In this document: one piece after another, positions 53,630-63,866 of the stretch
How the letters are laid out: each line of letters starts with the position of its first letter
How positions within the stretch are numbered: position 1 is the first letter of the stretch
From: Oscillospiraceae bacterium
Lineage (GTDB): Bacteria; Bacillota; Clostridia; Oscillospirales; Ruminococcaceae
Length of the DNA: 64,000 nt
Assembly (NCBI GenBank): GCA_017521825.1
Contig: JAFXBK010000073.1
Coordinates: forward strand, 1 to 64,000
Reading direction: 5' to 3'
Notes under the pieces: model-generated
The model's input: the letters and a program-made list of their open reading frames with translations, nothing else
Told to the model about the DNA's origin: nothing
Database searches by the model: none
Made by a program: the position numbers and the translations under genes

Positions 53630-54046
53630 TTATTTTTCAGCATTTTCCTGGTTTTCGAATTTCTTGCGGTGTTTTTCCTTCTTTTTGGCTTTTGCGGCTT
53701 CTTTTTCGCGCTTCTTTTTGTCGAATTCGTAGCGGCTTGCGTTGATATAGCTTAAAATCATTACAAGGAAGAAAAGAAGAACCGGAAGGAGCATGAACCA
53801 CATCATTCCGCCAAGGCCCGGGTTAACGTACTGGAAGTTATCGAAAAACTTGAAGAACCAGACGATATCGCAGATAAGGGTTGCGATTGCGCCGGCGATA
53901 AGGGCGGTTTTTAATTTTTGTTTTCCCCGGTTTGCTTTAACAACAAAGAAAAAGCCGAGATAAAGAATCCACATTGCGCCGATAATTATCAGCAAAAGGT
54001 TGCTTCCTTCGATTTTCTGGATAAGCATTGTAAGCCAGGTTATCAT
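53630..54046 (-). CDS. Three-TM membrane protein, Lys-rich tail
   Basis: 138 residues. Hydrophobic segments at ~18-36 (LLIIIGAMWILYLGFFFVV), ~46-66 and ~78-98, then a basic coiled tail (KKKREKEAAKAKKKEKHRKK). No family recognised. It ends a four-gene minus-strand group with the DUF2975 and HTH genes. Confidence 0.65.
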   Translation of the reverse strand: MITWLTMLIQKIEGSNLLLIIIGAMWILYLGFFFVVKANRGKQKLKTALIAGAIATLICDIVWFFKFFDNFQYVNPGLGGMMWFMLLPVLLFFLVMILSYINASRYEFDKKKREKEAAKAKKKEKHRKKFENQENAEK

Positions 54047-54062
54047 TTTTTAAAAACCCCTT

Positions 54063-54512
54063 TCAGGTATCGAGTTCGTAATAATAGACTTTTTCGCCAT
54101 CGAAAAAGGCGAAAGAAAAATTATAGGAATATAATGCGTCGTTCCGGTTTTTATAAAACCAAAAACCTTCCGTTCTTGGGATATACTTTGTGAGTTCAAG
54201 TCCATTATACTCGTTTTCCGGAAAAATTAAAGGGGCAATTCCGAAATCTATTGGAGTTTTTTGCCATTCCGCTTCGATTTTTTGTATTTGCTCCTGGTTC
54301 GGGCGGAAAATTATAATTTCTTCGCCGTCGCCGTGGAAGCCGCCGTGGGTATCCTCGTGGAATTCGATATAATAGGATTTTATATTCATATCGAGGTTTT
54401 CGCGGATTTCGGCTTTTGGGGCGTAATTCGGAAAAAGGAAACCGAACAGGGAAGCAAGGCAGCCATAGATAAAAGCAAGGATTATTGCGATTATTCCGAA
54501 AATTATCTGCAT
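54063..54512 (-). CDS. Membrane-anchored hypothetical protein
   Basis: 149 residues. One N-terminal hydrophobic segment (IIFGIIAIILAFIYGCLASLFGFLF, no proper lipobox), then a soluble domain with Phe/Tyr-rich strands (GFWFYKNRNDALYSYNFSFAFFDGEKVYYYEL). AAAGGAGG for its ATG at 54512 lies inside the end of the HTH gene. Confidence 0.7.
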   Translation of the reverse strand: MQIIFGIIAIILAFIYGCLASLFGFLFPNYAPKAEIRENLDMNIKSYYIEFHEDTHGGFHGDGEEIIIFRPNQEQIQKIEAEWQKTPIDFGIAPLIFPENEYNGLELTKYIPRTEGFWFYKNRNDALYSYNFSFAFFDGEKVYYYELDT

Positions 54513-54513
54513 A

Positions 54514-54780
54514 TTATTCCTCCTTTTTGGAAGGAATCCCCCCGTCTGCTTCGCAGACACCCCCCTTTAGGCAAGGGGGGCATTTATAGGTGAGAATATC
54601 GCCGGGCTGGCAATCAAGCGCTTCGCATATTGCTTCGAGGGTGGAAAAGCGGATTGCCTTGGCTTTTCCGGTTTTTAAGATGGAAAGGTTTGCCATTGTT
54701 ATTCCAACTTTTTCGGAAAGTTCGGTCATGCTCATTTTTCGCTTTGCGAGCATGACGTCGAGGTTTACTTCGATTGACAT
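54514..54780 (-). CDS. Cro/CI-type HTH regulator (YozG-like) with repeat-derived tail
   Basis: 88 residues. VNLDVMLAKRKMSMTELSEKVGITMANLSILKTGKAKAIRFSTLEAICEALDCQPGDIL is the YozG/DUF2975-partner HTH. The last ~22 residues (from KCPPCLKGG to SKKEE) are encoded by a family A palindrome and are not part of the domain. Start at 54780, seven bases after AAGGAGG. It lies downstream of a DUF2975 gene, its usual partner, and probably represses that operon. Confidence 0.85.
   Translation of the reverse strand: MSIEVNLDVMLAKRKMSMTELSEKVGITMANLSILKTGKAKAIRFSTLEAICEALDCQPGDILTYKCPPCLKGGVCEADGGIPSKKEE
54529..54581. repeat. Family A unit inside the HTH coding region
   Basis: GAATCCCCCCGTC, hairpin TGCTTCGCA, GACACC, palindrome CCCCCTTTAGGCAAGGGGGG. 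It is read through as protein by the HTH gene. Confidence 0.85.
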
Positions 54781-54796
54781 GAGCATGCCTCCTTTT

Positions 54797-55279
54797 TTAA
54801 ATAGTAAGGTCGTTTTCCGCCTGCATTACAGCGGATTTATAAACAAGGTGGGAAAGGGCGGCGCAAACCACCGCAACGGCTATTCCAACAAAAATCACCA
54901 GCGGAGCAAAAATAATCGCAACGCCCGGATGGCTCATGTTCATAAAAAGCAAAGCCCAGTTCCCAAGGAAGAAAAATGCGGAATCTCCCGCCGCAAGGCA
55001 GGAAATTATTTTAAGGTTTTTGGCGTTTTCAAAGCTGAAGGAATTATCGTTGCCGATATTTTTTGCGATTTTCCAGCCGAAAACAAGGGAAACAAAGCAG
55101 GGAAGGGAACAAAGCCAAAGGAAAATCTGCCAGGGCCAATAGCAATAGGCAAATTCCGGCGCGGTTGATGCAAGGCTTTTTCCGTAGGCGGGAATTATAA
55201 GGAAAAAGACGGCGATTCCGAAAAAGCCGGTTCCGATTATTACGGCTTTGAGCCAGGTTGAAAGATTTTTTTGTGTCAT
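54797..55279 (-). CDS. DUF2975 membrane protein
   Basis: 160 residues, four hydrophobic segments (AVIIGTGFFGIAVFFLIIP; WPWQIFLWLCSLPCFVSLVFG; LKIISCLAAGDSAFFFLGNWALLF; VAIIFAPLVIFVGIAVAVVCAAL). The layout and the neighbouring YozG-like HTH identify DUF2975. Function unknown. Promoter and a palindromic operator candidate lie upstream. Confidence 0.85.
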   Translation of the reverse strand: MTQKNLSTWLKAVIIGTGFFGIAVFFLIIPAYGKSLASTAPEFAYCYWPWQIFLWLCSLPCFVSLVFGWKIAKNIGNDNSFSFENAKNLKIISCLAAGDSAFFFLGNWALLFMNMSHPGVAIIFAPLVIFVGIAVAVVCAALSHLVYKSAVMQAENDLTI

Positions 55280-55309
55280 GGGGAAGCCTCCTTTTTTGTT
55301 TTCAATTTA

Positions 55310-55338
55310 TATATACCACCAAAACTTCCGAAAGTCAA
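55310..55338 (-). promoter_or_regulatory. Promoter for the DUF2975-HTH operon
   Basis: Minus strand TTGACT (55338-55333), 17 bases, TATATA (55315-55310), about 31 bases before the start. Confidence 0.65.
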
Positions 55339-55339
55339 T

Positions 55340-55368
55340 AAAAATTTATCGAAAAACGATAAATTTTT
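55340..55368. promoter_or_regulatory. Palindromic operator candidate
   Basis: AAAAATTTATCG and CGATAAATTTTT, perfect 12-base arms around AAAAA, touching the -35 of the DUF2975 promoter. A likely site for the encoded HTH protein. Confidence 0.55.
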
Positions 55369-55541
55369 AAATATTCAAAAACTTTTCGCAAAAAGCGGCA
55401 GGGCTCGAAAAGGTTTTTTCTTTTTCGATTTTTTATCTGTCGGGGTTTGTTTTAATTGCTGTTACGGTGGGGTTTTTTGCGAAATGTTTCTATGGAAAAA
55501 TCTGGAAAGATATGCTAATATGTTTTTGGGAGGCGATGAGC

Positions 55542-56363
55542 ATGTTTGAGAGTTTTAAAAAACAGGGACTGGTTATGAGCATCGCCCTTTCGGAAGTTTT
55601 TCCGAACCCTTTTCAGCCAAGGCGGATTTTTGACGAAGGGGAGCTTTCCGCCCTTGCTGAAAGCATCCGCGAAAACGGACTTATCCAGCCGATTTCCGTC
55701 CGCCGGGTTAAGGGCGGATTTGAACTCATCGCCGGTGAGCGCAGGCTTAGGGCCTGCAAACTTATCGGCCGGCAGAAAATCGAAGCCATTGTTTATGATA
55801 TCGGCGATGAGGATTCGGCTGTATGGGCGCTTATCGAAAATCTTCAGCGGAGCGATCTTTCGCCTTTTGACGAGGCGGAAGCTATGGCAAAGCTTATTTC
55901 TGCATGGAAGGTTTCCGGGGAGGAAGCCGCAAGGCGCCTTGGGCTTGCGCCTTCCACCCTTTCGAACAAGCTTAGGATTTTGAAGCTTGAGCCGGCGGTT
56001 CGGAAAATCGTCACCGAAAAAAACCTTACTGAAAGGCACGCAAGGGAACTTCTTCGGATTGAACAGGGAAAGGGAAGAGAGGAAGCCGCAAAATTTGTTG
56101 CGGAAAAGGAACTTAACGTTCCGGAAACGGTAAGGTACATCGACCGGCTTTTGGAAAAGGAAAAACCGGCGAGGAAAAAGCCGAGATATTTTGTAAAAGA
56201 CCTTCGGCTTTTTATAAACACCTTTGAGCACGCGGTGGAAGTTATGAATTCCGCGGGGCTCGGTGCGAAAAGCACCGTTTCCGAAACGGAGGAAAACATA
56301 GTTTATTCCGTTGCGGTTCCGAAGGCGAGAGCTTTTAAAAAAACCGAGGGATCCGCCGTTTAA
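55542..56363 (+). CDS. noc: Nucleoid occlusion protein Noc (ParB family)
   Basis: 273 residues. VFPNPFQPRRIFDEGELSALAESIRENGLIQPISVRRV, the CTP-binding motif GERRLRACKLIG, ENLQRSDLSPFDEAEAM and HTH AARRLGLAPSTLSNKLRIL are ParB-family features. A second ParB homologue next to rsmG and before parA-parB is by position Noc, which blocks division over the chromosome. GGGAGG lies eight bases before the ATG. A Noc-type binding site was not found in the window. Confidence 0.85.
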   Translation: MFESFKKQGLVMSIALSEVFPNPFQPRRIFDEGELSALAESIRENGLIQPISVRRVKGGFELIAGERRLRACKLIGRQKIEAIVYDIGDEDSAVWALIENLQRSDLSPFDEAEAMAKLISAWKVSGEEAARRLGLAPSTLSNKLRILKLEPAVRKIVTEKNLTERHARELLRIEQGKGREEAAKFVAEKELNVPETVRYIDRLLEKEKPARKKPRYFVKDLRLFINTFEHAVEVMNSAGLGAKSTVSETEENIVYSVAVPKARAFKKTEGSAV

Positions 56364-56452
56364 TATTTTTGCACTGCTCCGGCGCGTTTCGCATCCGCGC
56401 CGACAGTTATATAAAAAGAAGCAAAACGCTTCGCCAAAGACACATTCCCCTG

Positions 56453-56496
56453 AAAGAACACAAAAAGCCGCCGCAAGGCGGCTTTTTGTGTTCTTT
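56453..56496 (+). terminator. noc terminator, 20-base perfect stem
   Basis: AAAGAACACAAAAAGCCGCC pairs perfectly with its mirror around GCAA. The last stem base is the first base of parS site 1. Confidence 0.75.
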
Positions 56497-56511
56497 GTTC
56501 CACGTGGAACT
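56496..56511. other. parS: parS site 1
   Basis: TGTTCCACGTGGAACT matches the Bacillus parS consensus TGTTNCACGTGAAACA at 14 of 16 positions and is itself a near-perfect palindrome. It lies 265 bases before parA. Confidence 0.85.
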
Positions 56512-56555
56512 TTTTTGGATGCGCTTCGCAGAATATACCCACTTCAATGCGGAGG

Positions 56556-56669
56556 ATACCATTCTTGCGGTGCCCAAAATATTCTGCGGCATTCGCCTTG
56601 AATATTTTGACCGCGGCGCCAAGCCCTGCTTGCTTCATCGTCCACAGGACGCGCTTCGCAGGCCTTGTT
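56556..56669. repeat. Family C element, copy 2, between parS sites
   Basis: Matches 23856-23966: CTTGCGG, AAAATATTC...GAATATTTT, GACCGCGGCGCC, CATCGTCCACAGGACGCGCTT. Its right end runs into parS site 2. Confidence 0.8.
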
Positions 56670-56681
56670 CCACGTGAAACA
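56666..56681. other. parS: parS site 2
   Basis: TGTTCCACGTGAAACA, a full match to the parS consensus (N = C), 95 bases before parA. ParB-CTP clamps load here to spread along the chromosome near the origin. Confidence 0.92.
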
Positions 56682-56776
56682 TTTTGAATAAAATATTATA
56701 ATTTTGCAAAACATCATTGAAAAAAACGCCGCGCTCTATTATAATAAAAAGGTAATAATAATAAACGGAGGAAAGA

Positions 56777-57553
56777 ATGGGCAAAATTATAGCATTTGCG
56801 AACCAAAAAGGCGGCGTTGGAAAAACGACCACCGCGGTTAACCTTTCCGCAGCGCTTGCATACAGAACAAGGGGAAGGGTTCTTCTTGTGGATTCCGACC
56901 CCCAGGGAAACGCAACTTCCGGTCTTGGAATCAACAAAAGGGAAGTTAAACATTCCGTCTATGACGTTGTTATAGGAAATTGCGGCGCAAAGGAAGCGGT
57001 TATCCGCACCAAATATAAAAACCTTGACATAATCCCTTCCAGCATTGACCTTGCGGCGGCGGAAATTGAACTTGTTGATATGGAAAACCGGGCGCTCCGG
57101 CTTAAAAATTCCATTGCGGCAATCCAGAAGGATTATGATTATATCTGCATAGATTGCCCGCCTTCCCTCGGACTTCTTACTCTTAACGCCCTTGCGGCCT
57201 GCACCAGTATTCTTGTTCCGATCCAATGCGAATTTTATGCGCTGGAAGGTCTTTCCCAGCTTATGGCGACGGTCCGCACCGTTAAAAGACTTTATAACAG
57301 CTACATCGATATGGAAGGTGTGCTTTTAACCATGTATGACGCAAGGCTTAACCTTACGATGCAGGTTGTTGAGGAAGTTAAAAAATATTTTCCGCAGAAA
57401 GTTTTTAAAACCGTTATTCCAAGGAACGTCCGCCTTTCCGAAGCGCCTTCCTTCGGCGAACCGGTAATTTATTACGATTTTGCTTCCAAAGGAAGCCAAA
57501 GTTACCTTGCGCTTGCGGACGAGATTATTGCCAACAACAGAACGGAGGGATAA
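56777..57553 (+). CDS. parA: Chromosome partitioning ATPase ParA/Soj
   Basis: 258 residues. Deviant Walker A KGGVGKTTTAVNLSAAL at the N-terminus, DSDPQGNATSGLG and CIDCPPSLGLLTLNAL. It works with ParB and parS in origin segregation and modulates DnaA. GGAGGAAAG precedes the ATG; parB follows after two bases. Confidence 0.96.
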   Translation: MGKIIAFANQKGGVGKTTTAVNLSAALAYRTRGRVLLVDSDPQGNATSGLGINKREVKHSVYDVVIGNCGAKEAVIRTKYKNLDIIPSSIDLAAAEIELVDMENRALRLKNSIAAIQKDYDYICIDCPPSLGLLTLNALAACTSILVPIQCEFYALEGLSQLMATVRTVKRLYNSYIDMEGVLLTMYDARLNLTMQVVEEVKKYFPQKVFKTVIPRNVRLSEAPSFGEPVIYYDFASKGSQSYLALADEIIANNRTEG

Positions 57554-57555
57554 AA

Positions 57556-58431
57556 TTGGCAAAATCCAGAGGACTTGGAAGGGGACTTGATACCCTTTTT
57601 GCTGACCAGACGGGTCTTTCCGGTGAAGATTCCGGAATTTCCACAGTAAGACTTTCGGAAATTGAGCCGAACCTTTCCCAGCCGAGAAAAGAATTTGACG
57701 AGGAAGCCCTTAACGAGCTTGCGGATTCCATCTCCGCCCACGGAGTTTTACAGCCGCTTCTGGTCCGACCCATGAAAAACGGAATGTACCAGATAGTCGC
57801 GGGCGAAAGAAGATGGCGCGCCGCAAGGATTGCCGGACTTTCGGAAGTTCCGGCGCTTATCCGGGAACTTTCCGACGAGGAAACCGACCAGGTTGCCCTT
57901 ATCGAAAACCTTCAGCGCGAAGACCTTAACGCGGTGGAAACCGCCGAGGGTTACCGCAGACTTATGGATAAATACGGCATGACCCAGGAACAGCTTTCCG
58001 AAGCGGTTGGAAAATCCCGTCCCGCCGTTGCCAACACCCTTCGAATCCTTAACCTTCCGGAAGAGGTTTTGCCCCTTGTTTCCGCCGGAAAACTTTCCGC
58101 CGGCCACGCAAAGGCAATTCTTTCCGCGCCGGAAGAAAAACGCACCGAACTTGCAAAAATAATCGTTTCCGGGGAACTTTCCGTTCGTGAAGCGGAAAAA
58201 ATGGCCGCCAAAATCGGAAAGGAAGCTCCGGAAAAACCGAAAAAGAAAAAGGATTCCTTCCCGAAGGATAAATTTTACCGGGAGATGCAGGTTGCCATGA
58301 CGAACGAACTTGGCAGACCTTTTAAAATCACCGAAAACGAAAAAGGCGGAACCATCGAGTTCCAGTTTTACAACAAAAACGAACTTGCAGATATCTGCGA
58401 GCGACTTCTTAATAAGAAAATGTATAAGTAA
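57556..58431 (+). CDS. parB: Chromosome partitioning protein ParB/Spo0J
   Basis: 291 residues starting at TTG. GLGRGLDTLF is the ParA-activating N-terminus; GERRWRAARIAGL is the CTP-binding motif, ALIENLQREDLNAVETAEGYRRLM and an HTH (TQEQLSEAVGKSRPAVANTLRIL) follow, with a C-terminal dimer domain. GGAGGGAT lies at the parA stop. Confidence 0.96.
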   Translation: MAKSRGLGRGLDTLFADQTGLSGEDSGISTVRLSEIEPNLSQPRKEFDEEALNELADSISAHGVLQPLLVRPMKNGMYQIVAGERRWRAARIAGLSEVPALIRELSDEETDQVALIENLQREDLNAVETAEGYRRLMDKYGMTQEQLSEAVGKSRPAVANTLRILNLPEEVLPLVSAGKLSAGHAKAILSAPEEKRTELAKIIVSGELSVREAEKMAAKIGKEAPEKPKKKKDSFPKDKFYREMQVAMTNELGRPFKITENEKGGTIEFQFYNKNELADICERLLNKKMYK

Positions 58432-58443
58432 GGAGAAAAACCG

Positions 58444-59712
58444 ATGCTTGATATCAGATTTGTAAGAGAAAACGCGGAGCTTGTTAAAGAGGCTTGCCGC
58501 AGAAGATTCAAACCCATGGACGAGGCTGTTGACGAACTTGTTGAAATCGACGCAGAGCGCAGAAAACTGAACGCAAAAACCGACGACCTTAAAGCACAGC
58601 AGAACCGCGCCAGTAAACAGATCCCCGTTATGAAAAAGAACGGCGAGGACACCACCGCACTTATGGCGGAGATGAAACTTATTGCCGAAGAAAGCAAAAA
58701 ATGCGGCGAAGAGCTTGCGAAACTTGAAGAACGTCAGCTTGAACTTATTCTTAAAATTCCGAACATCCCCAACGAGGCTGTTCCTTACGGAAAAGACGAT
58801 ACCGAAAACGTTGAACTCCGCCGCTGGGGCGAACCCCGCCAGTTTGATTTTGAGCCGAAAGCACATTGGGACCTTGGTCAGGATCTTGGAATTCTTGACC
58901 CGGAAAGAGCGGGTAAAGTTACCGGCGCAAGATTCCATTTTTATAAGGACCTTGGCGCAAGACTTGAACGCGCAATTATGAACTATTTCCTCGATACCCA
59001 CACCGCAAACGGCTACACCGAGATTTTCCCGCCTTTTATGGCAAACAAAGCTTCCATGACCGGCACCGGCCAGCTTCCGAAATTTGCTGAAGATATGTAT
59101 AAACTCGAGGGCGAAGACCTTTATCTCATTCCCACCGCGGAAGTTCCGGTAACCAACTTCCACCGCGGCGAAGTTCTTGACAGAAGCACCCTTCCGATTA
59201 AATACTGCGCTTATTCCGCATGCTTCCGCGCAGAAGCAGGCTCCGCAGGCCGCGACACCCGCGGTCTTATCCGCCAGCACCAGTTCAACAAAGTTGAGCT
59301 TGTTAAATTCGCGGATCCGGAAAAATCCTACGAAGAACTTGAAGAACTTACCGGCGAAGCGGAAAAAGTTCTTCAGGGTCTCGGCCTTCCTTACAGAGTT
59401 GTTGTTCTTACAACCGGCGACCTTACCTTCAGCTCCGCAAAAACCTATGACATCGAAGTATGGATGCCTTCCTACGGAAGATACGTCGAAATTTCTTCCT
59501 GCTCCAACTTCGAAGATTTCCAGGCCCGCAGAGCGAACATCAAATGCAAGGATAAGGACGGCAAGGCCGTTTTTGCACACACCCTTAACGGTTCCGGCGT
59601 TGCAATCGGCAGAACCACCGCGGCAATTCTTGAAAACTATCAGAATGCCGACGGCAGCGTTACCATTCCGGAAGCACTCCGCAAATACATGGGCATGGAC
59701 GAAATTAAATAA
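58444..59712 (+). CDS. serS: Seryl-tRNA synthetase
   Basis: 422 residues. N-terminal coiled-coil arm (residues ~30-100), class II motif 2 [28 protein letters not shown] and motif 3 [19 protein letters not shown]. It lies 12 bases after parB with AAGGAG; no T-box leader is present. A terminator follows. Confidence 0.96.
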   Translation: MLDIRFVRENAELVKEACRRRFKPMDEAVDELVEIDAERRKLNAKTDDLKAQQNRASKQIPVMKKNGEDTTALMAEMKLIAEESKKCGEELAKLEERQLELILKIPNIPNEAVPYGKDDTENVELRRWGEPRQFDFEPKAHWDLGQDLGILDPERAGKVTGARFHFYKDLGARLERAIMNYFLDTHTANGYTEIFPPFMANKASMTGTGQLPKFAEDMYKLEGEDLYLIPTAEVPVTNFHRGEVLDRSTLPIKYCAYSACFRAEAGSAGRDTRGLIRQHQFNKVELVKFADPEKSYEELEELTGEAEKVLQGLGLPYRVVVLTTGDLTFSSAKTYDIEVWMPSYGRYVEISSCSNFEDFQARRANIKCKDKDGKAVFAHTLNGSGVAIGRTTAAILENYQNADGSVTIPEALRKYMGMDEIK

Positions 59713-59721
59713 ATATGGGGA

Positions 59722-59749
59722 AGGAGCGCCAAACGGCGCTCCTTTTTTT
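59722..59749 (+). terminator. serS terminator
   Basis: AGGAGCGCC pairs with GGCGCTCCT around AAAC and is followed by a run of T residues. Confidence 0.85.
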
Positions 59750-59765
59750 GATAAAACAAAAAACG

Positions 59766-59824
59766 TAGGGACCGTCGTCCTCGACGGTCCGAAAAACGGA
59801 ACGCTGGGGACAGCGTTCCCTACG
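59766..59824. repeat. Family E double hairpin
   Basis: GTAGGGACCGTCGTCCTCGACGGTCC and GGAACGCTGGGGACAGCGTTCCCTAC, with GTAGGG ends facing outward. Close to the 48.3 kb copy. Confidence 0.8.
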
Positions 59825-59950
59825 GGTTGATTATATGGAAAAATATTCCAAATAAACTTATGCAAAACGCACAAATAACGTTACCAATTTTCGTTTAAGA
59901 TGAGCAATAAAGAAAATTGAAAAACTTTTTTAAAAAACTGAAAAAAAGGC

Positions 59951-61514
<1,564 letters not shown>

Positions 61515-61541
61515 TTTTTGGCTTGAGCATCAAATAAAAAG

Positions 61542-61570
61542 CGAGCACGGCTTTTGCCGTGCTCGTTTTT
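61542..61570 (+). terminator. guaB terminator
   Basis: CGAGCACGGC pairs with GCCGTGCTCG around TTTT, then TTTTT. Confidence 0.88.
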
Positions 61571-61601
61571 GTTGCGTCATTTTATAATGGATTTTATTGT
61601 G

Positions 61602-61917
61602 ATGTTGTAAGGGCGACCCTGTGTGTGCGACCACTATGAAGAAATCCCTCCGTCATCGCTACGCGATGCCACCTCCCTTTAGGCAAGGGAGGCTACCCTC
61701 CGGGTTCTTGGTTATCCCTCATCCGTCATTTCCTTACGGAAATGCCACCTTCCCCTCTGGGAAGGTGTTTTCATATTTCCGCCTTTTGTGGAACGGCAGG
61801 ATTTATTGGAAACGCTGTAGGGGCGACCCTTGCGGTCGCCCGGTTGGAAAGGAATCCTTCCGTCATCGCTACGCGATGCCACCTCCCTTTAACAAGGGAG
61901 GCAATTTTTTGGGAAGG
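61602..61917. repeat. Families E and A tract
   Basis: Degenerate GTAAGGGCGACC hairpin, family A units with inner hairpins TCGCTACGCGA and ATTTCCTTACGGAAAT, GTAGGGGCGACC...GGTCGCCC hairpin, then another TCGCTACGCGA unit ending at the DUF975 stop. Confidence 0.8.
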
Positions 61918-61918
61918 C

Positions 61919-62653
61919 TTAATTCTGTTCCGGGAAAAAGCCGGGGAGTTCGTTATAATCGGAAATATTCCGTTCGTGGGCTTTTTCGCGCATAACCTGG
62001 TAAAGTTCCGCAAAGGTGGTTTGTATATAGGGTTCCACGAAAAGAACGCCGATTCCGCAGGCAAGAGTTCCGAGAAGAATCCAGCCGAAGAAGGAAAGAC
62101 CAAGCCAGAAGATATCGAACTTTTCGCCGTCGGTCATTTTTTTGGAAATTTCGAAGGCGCGTTTCGAGCTTATTCCCGGGTTTTCCGCAAGGATATAGGG
62201 AACCATATAATACTGATAGGATTTGATTATTCCGGGAATTAAAAGAAGAAGGCTCCAAAGAAAGACTTTAAGGTTCATAAGGAACATTGTTTTTACAACG
62301 TTAAAATAGTTTCCGCTTTTGAAAACCCAGAAAATGCGTTCGATTTTTGAACCGGAAATTCGGTTTTCCATAAAGAAACGGTTCATTCCCACAAGAACCG
62401 GATAGCCGATGAAGACGTTAAAAAGGTAGGAGAGAAGAACGAGAACGGGAACCGCAAAGGTGACGAAGGTTGCAATCTCTTCGTTTCCGTAAAGAGCGTT
62501 TTCAAGTTCCGGATTTTCGGCGATTACTGAAAGGATGCTTCCCGGGTCGGTCATCAAAAAACCGCAAAGGATTGTTGCAAAGAAGGGTGTCCAAAAGCCA
62601 AAGCGGCTGAGCACGGCTTTTGCCCTTTGTTTAAGTTCGGAATTTTCCCACAT
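61919..62653 (-). CDS. DUF975 membrane protein
   Basis: 244 residues with about five hydrophobic segments (FFATILCGFLM; FVTFAVPVLVLLSYLFNVFIGYPVLVG; LMNLKVFLWSLLLLIPGIIKSYQYYMVPYILAENP; FDIFWLGLSFFGWILLGTLACGIGVLFVEPY). The KSYxYxMVPYILAENPGISSKRAFEISKKM block defines DUF975. Function unknown. A paralogue lies immediately upstream on the same strand. Confidence 0.88.
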   Translation of the reverse strand: MWENSELKQRAKAVLSRFGFWTPFFATILCGFLMTDPGSILSVIAENPELENALYGNEEIATFVTFAVPVLVLLSYLFNVFIGYPVLVGMNRFFMENRISGSKIERIFWVFKSGNYFNVVKTMFLMNLKVFLWSLLLLIPGIIKSYQYYMVPYILAENPGISSKRAFEISKKMTDGEKFDIFWLGLSFFGWILLGTLACGIGVLFVEPYIQTTFAELYQVMREKAHERNISDYNELPGFFPEQN

Positions 62654-62765
62654 AAAAACACCTCCTGTTTTTCTTTAATTTTATATTAGCATACAGAAAG
62701 ATTTTTGTAAATAAAAAAAGCGGGAGAAAGTTCCCGCCGCTTGCATTTGGAATTATTACAATTCT

Positions 62766-62918
62766 GTAGGGGCGCACCTATGTGTGCGCCCGCTATGAAG
62801 GAATCCCTCCGTCATCGCTACGCGATGCCACCTCCCTTTAGGCAAGGGAGGCTTTTTTCCACCCTTCCGTCTTTTGCCGAAGGCAAAAGATGCCTCCCCT
62901 AATAGGGGAGGCAATTTT
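62766..62918. repeat. Families E and A tract between DUF975 paralogues
   Basis: GTAGGGGCGCACC...GTGCGCCC hairpin and family A units with inner hairpins TCGCTACGCGA and CTTTTGCCGAAGGCAAAAG. It ends GAGGCAATTTTTTGGGAAGGCTT, the same as the tract downstream of the other DUF975 gene. Confidence 0.85.
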
Positions 62919-62929
62919 TTGGGAAGGCT

Positions 62930-63772
62930 TTAATTTTGTTCCGGGAAAAAGCCGGAAAGCTCGTTGTAATCGGAAAAACCAAGGCCATGGGCTTTTTCGC
63001 GCATAACCTGGTAAAGTTCGGCGTAGGTTGCTTCAACATAAGGCTGAAGGAAAATTTCGCCGACGCAGCAGCAAAGAACGCCAAGGATTCTCCAGCCGAT
63101 GAAGGAAAGATCCAGAACGAAAATCTTCCATTTTTCGCCGCGGGTCATCTGCTTGGAAAGCTCGAATGCGCGTTCGGAAGAAATCCGGGGATTTTCCGCA
63201 AGGATATAGGGAACCATGGAATATTCATAGGATTTTATAATTCCGGGAATTACGAAAAGCAGGCTCCAGAGGAAAATTTTGATATCTCTCCAGAACATAA
63301 TTTTAACCACGTTCATATATCTTCCGCTTCTGAATGCCCAAAAAAGACGCTCGAACTTTGAACCAAAGGCCCGGTGCTCCATAAAATAGCGGTTTTTGCC
63401 AACAATAACGGGGCTTGCGACAAAGGCGCTCCAGCCGAAGGCAATTACAAGGCCGATTATAAAGCCGAGAACAATTACGAAAATTGTTGTCATGGCGATG
63501 AGCGGGTTGCTGAAGAAGTTTTCGAAGGCGGCACCGATTTCGCCGAAGAATTCGCCGAAAAACTCATCCATGAATGCGGCAAAGCCGGCTGGGGTTAAAT
63601 CTCCGCCATATTCGGAAGTATATTCCGTGGTGATGCTGCTTGTTGAAGTATTTCCGGTAACCATTCCGCCGGAAACCAGGCCGGTAAGGAAAGTTACCAG
63701 AAGCGGCATCCAATACCCAAAGCGGCGAAGGCTGTTTTTTGCCTCCTGTTTAATTCTTGCGCGTGTCCACAT
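62930..63772 (-). CDS. DUF975 membrane protein
   Basis: 280 residues. Same core as its neighbour (FLWSLLFVIPGIIKSYEYSMVPYILAENPRISSERAFELSKQMTRGEKW) with a longer N-terminal insertion rich in Ser/Thr/Gly between the first two hydrophobic segments. Both proteins end YNEL.GFFPEQN and begin MW. The pair arose by tandem duplication. Confidence 0.88.
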   Translation of the reverse strand: MWTRARIKQEAKNSLRRFGYWMPLLVTFLTGLVSGGMVTGNTSTSSITTEYTSEYGGDLTPAGFAAFMDEFFGEFFGEIGAAFENFFSNPLIAMTTIFVIVLGFIIGLVIAFGWSAFVASPVIVGKNRYFMEHRAFGSKFERLFWAFRSGRYMNVVKIMFWRDIKIFLWSLLFVIPGIIKSYEYSMVPYILAENPRISSERAFELSKQMTRGEKWKIFVLDLSFIGWRILGVLCCCVGEIFLQPYVEATYAELYQVMREKAHGLGFSDYNELSGFFPEQN

Positions 63773-63866
63773 ATAAAAACACCTCCCTGATGTTTTTATT
63801 ATAATGTGTTTTTCTTGGAATTAGTTAAATAAATTGTAAACTTTTTGGGAGAACGGGCGGATTTTT

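Noticed and set aside
58432..58443. T-box leader for serS
   Set aside because: Only 12 bases separate parB from serS, so there is no room for a leader.
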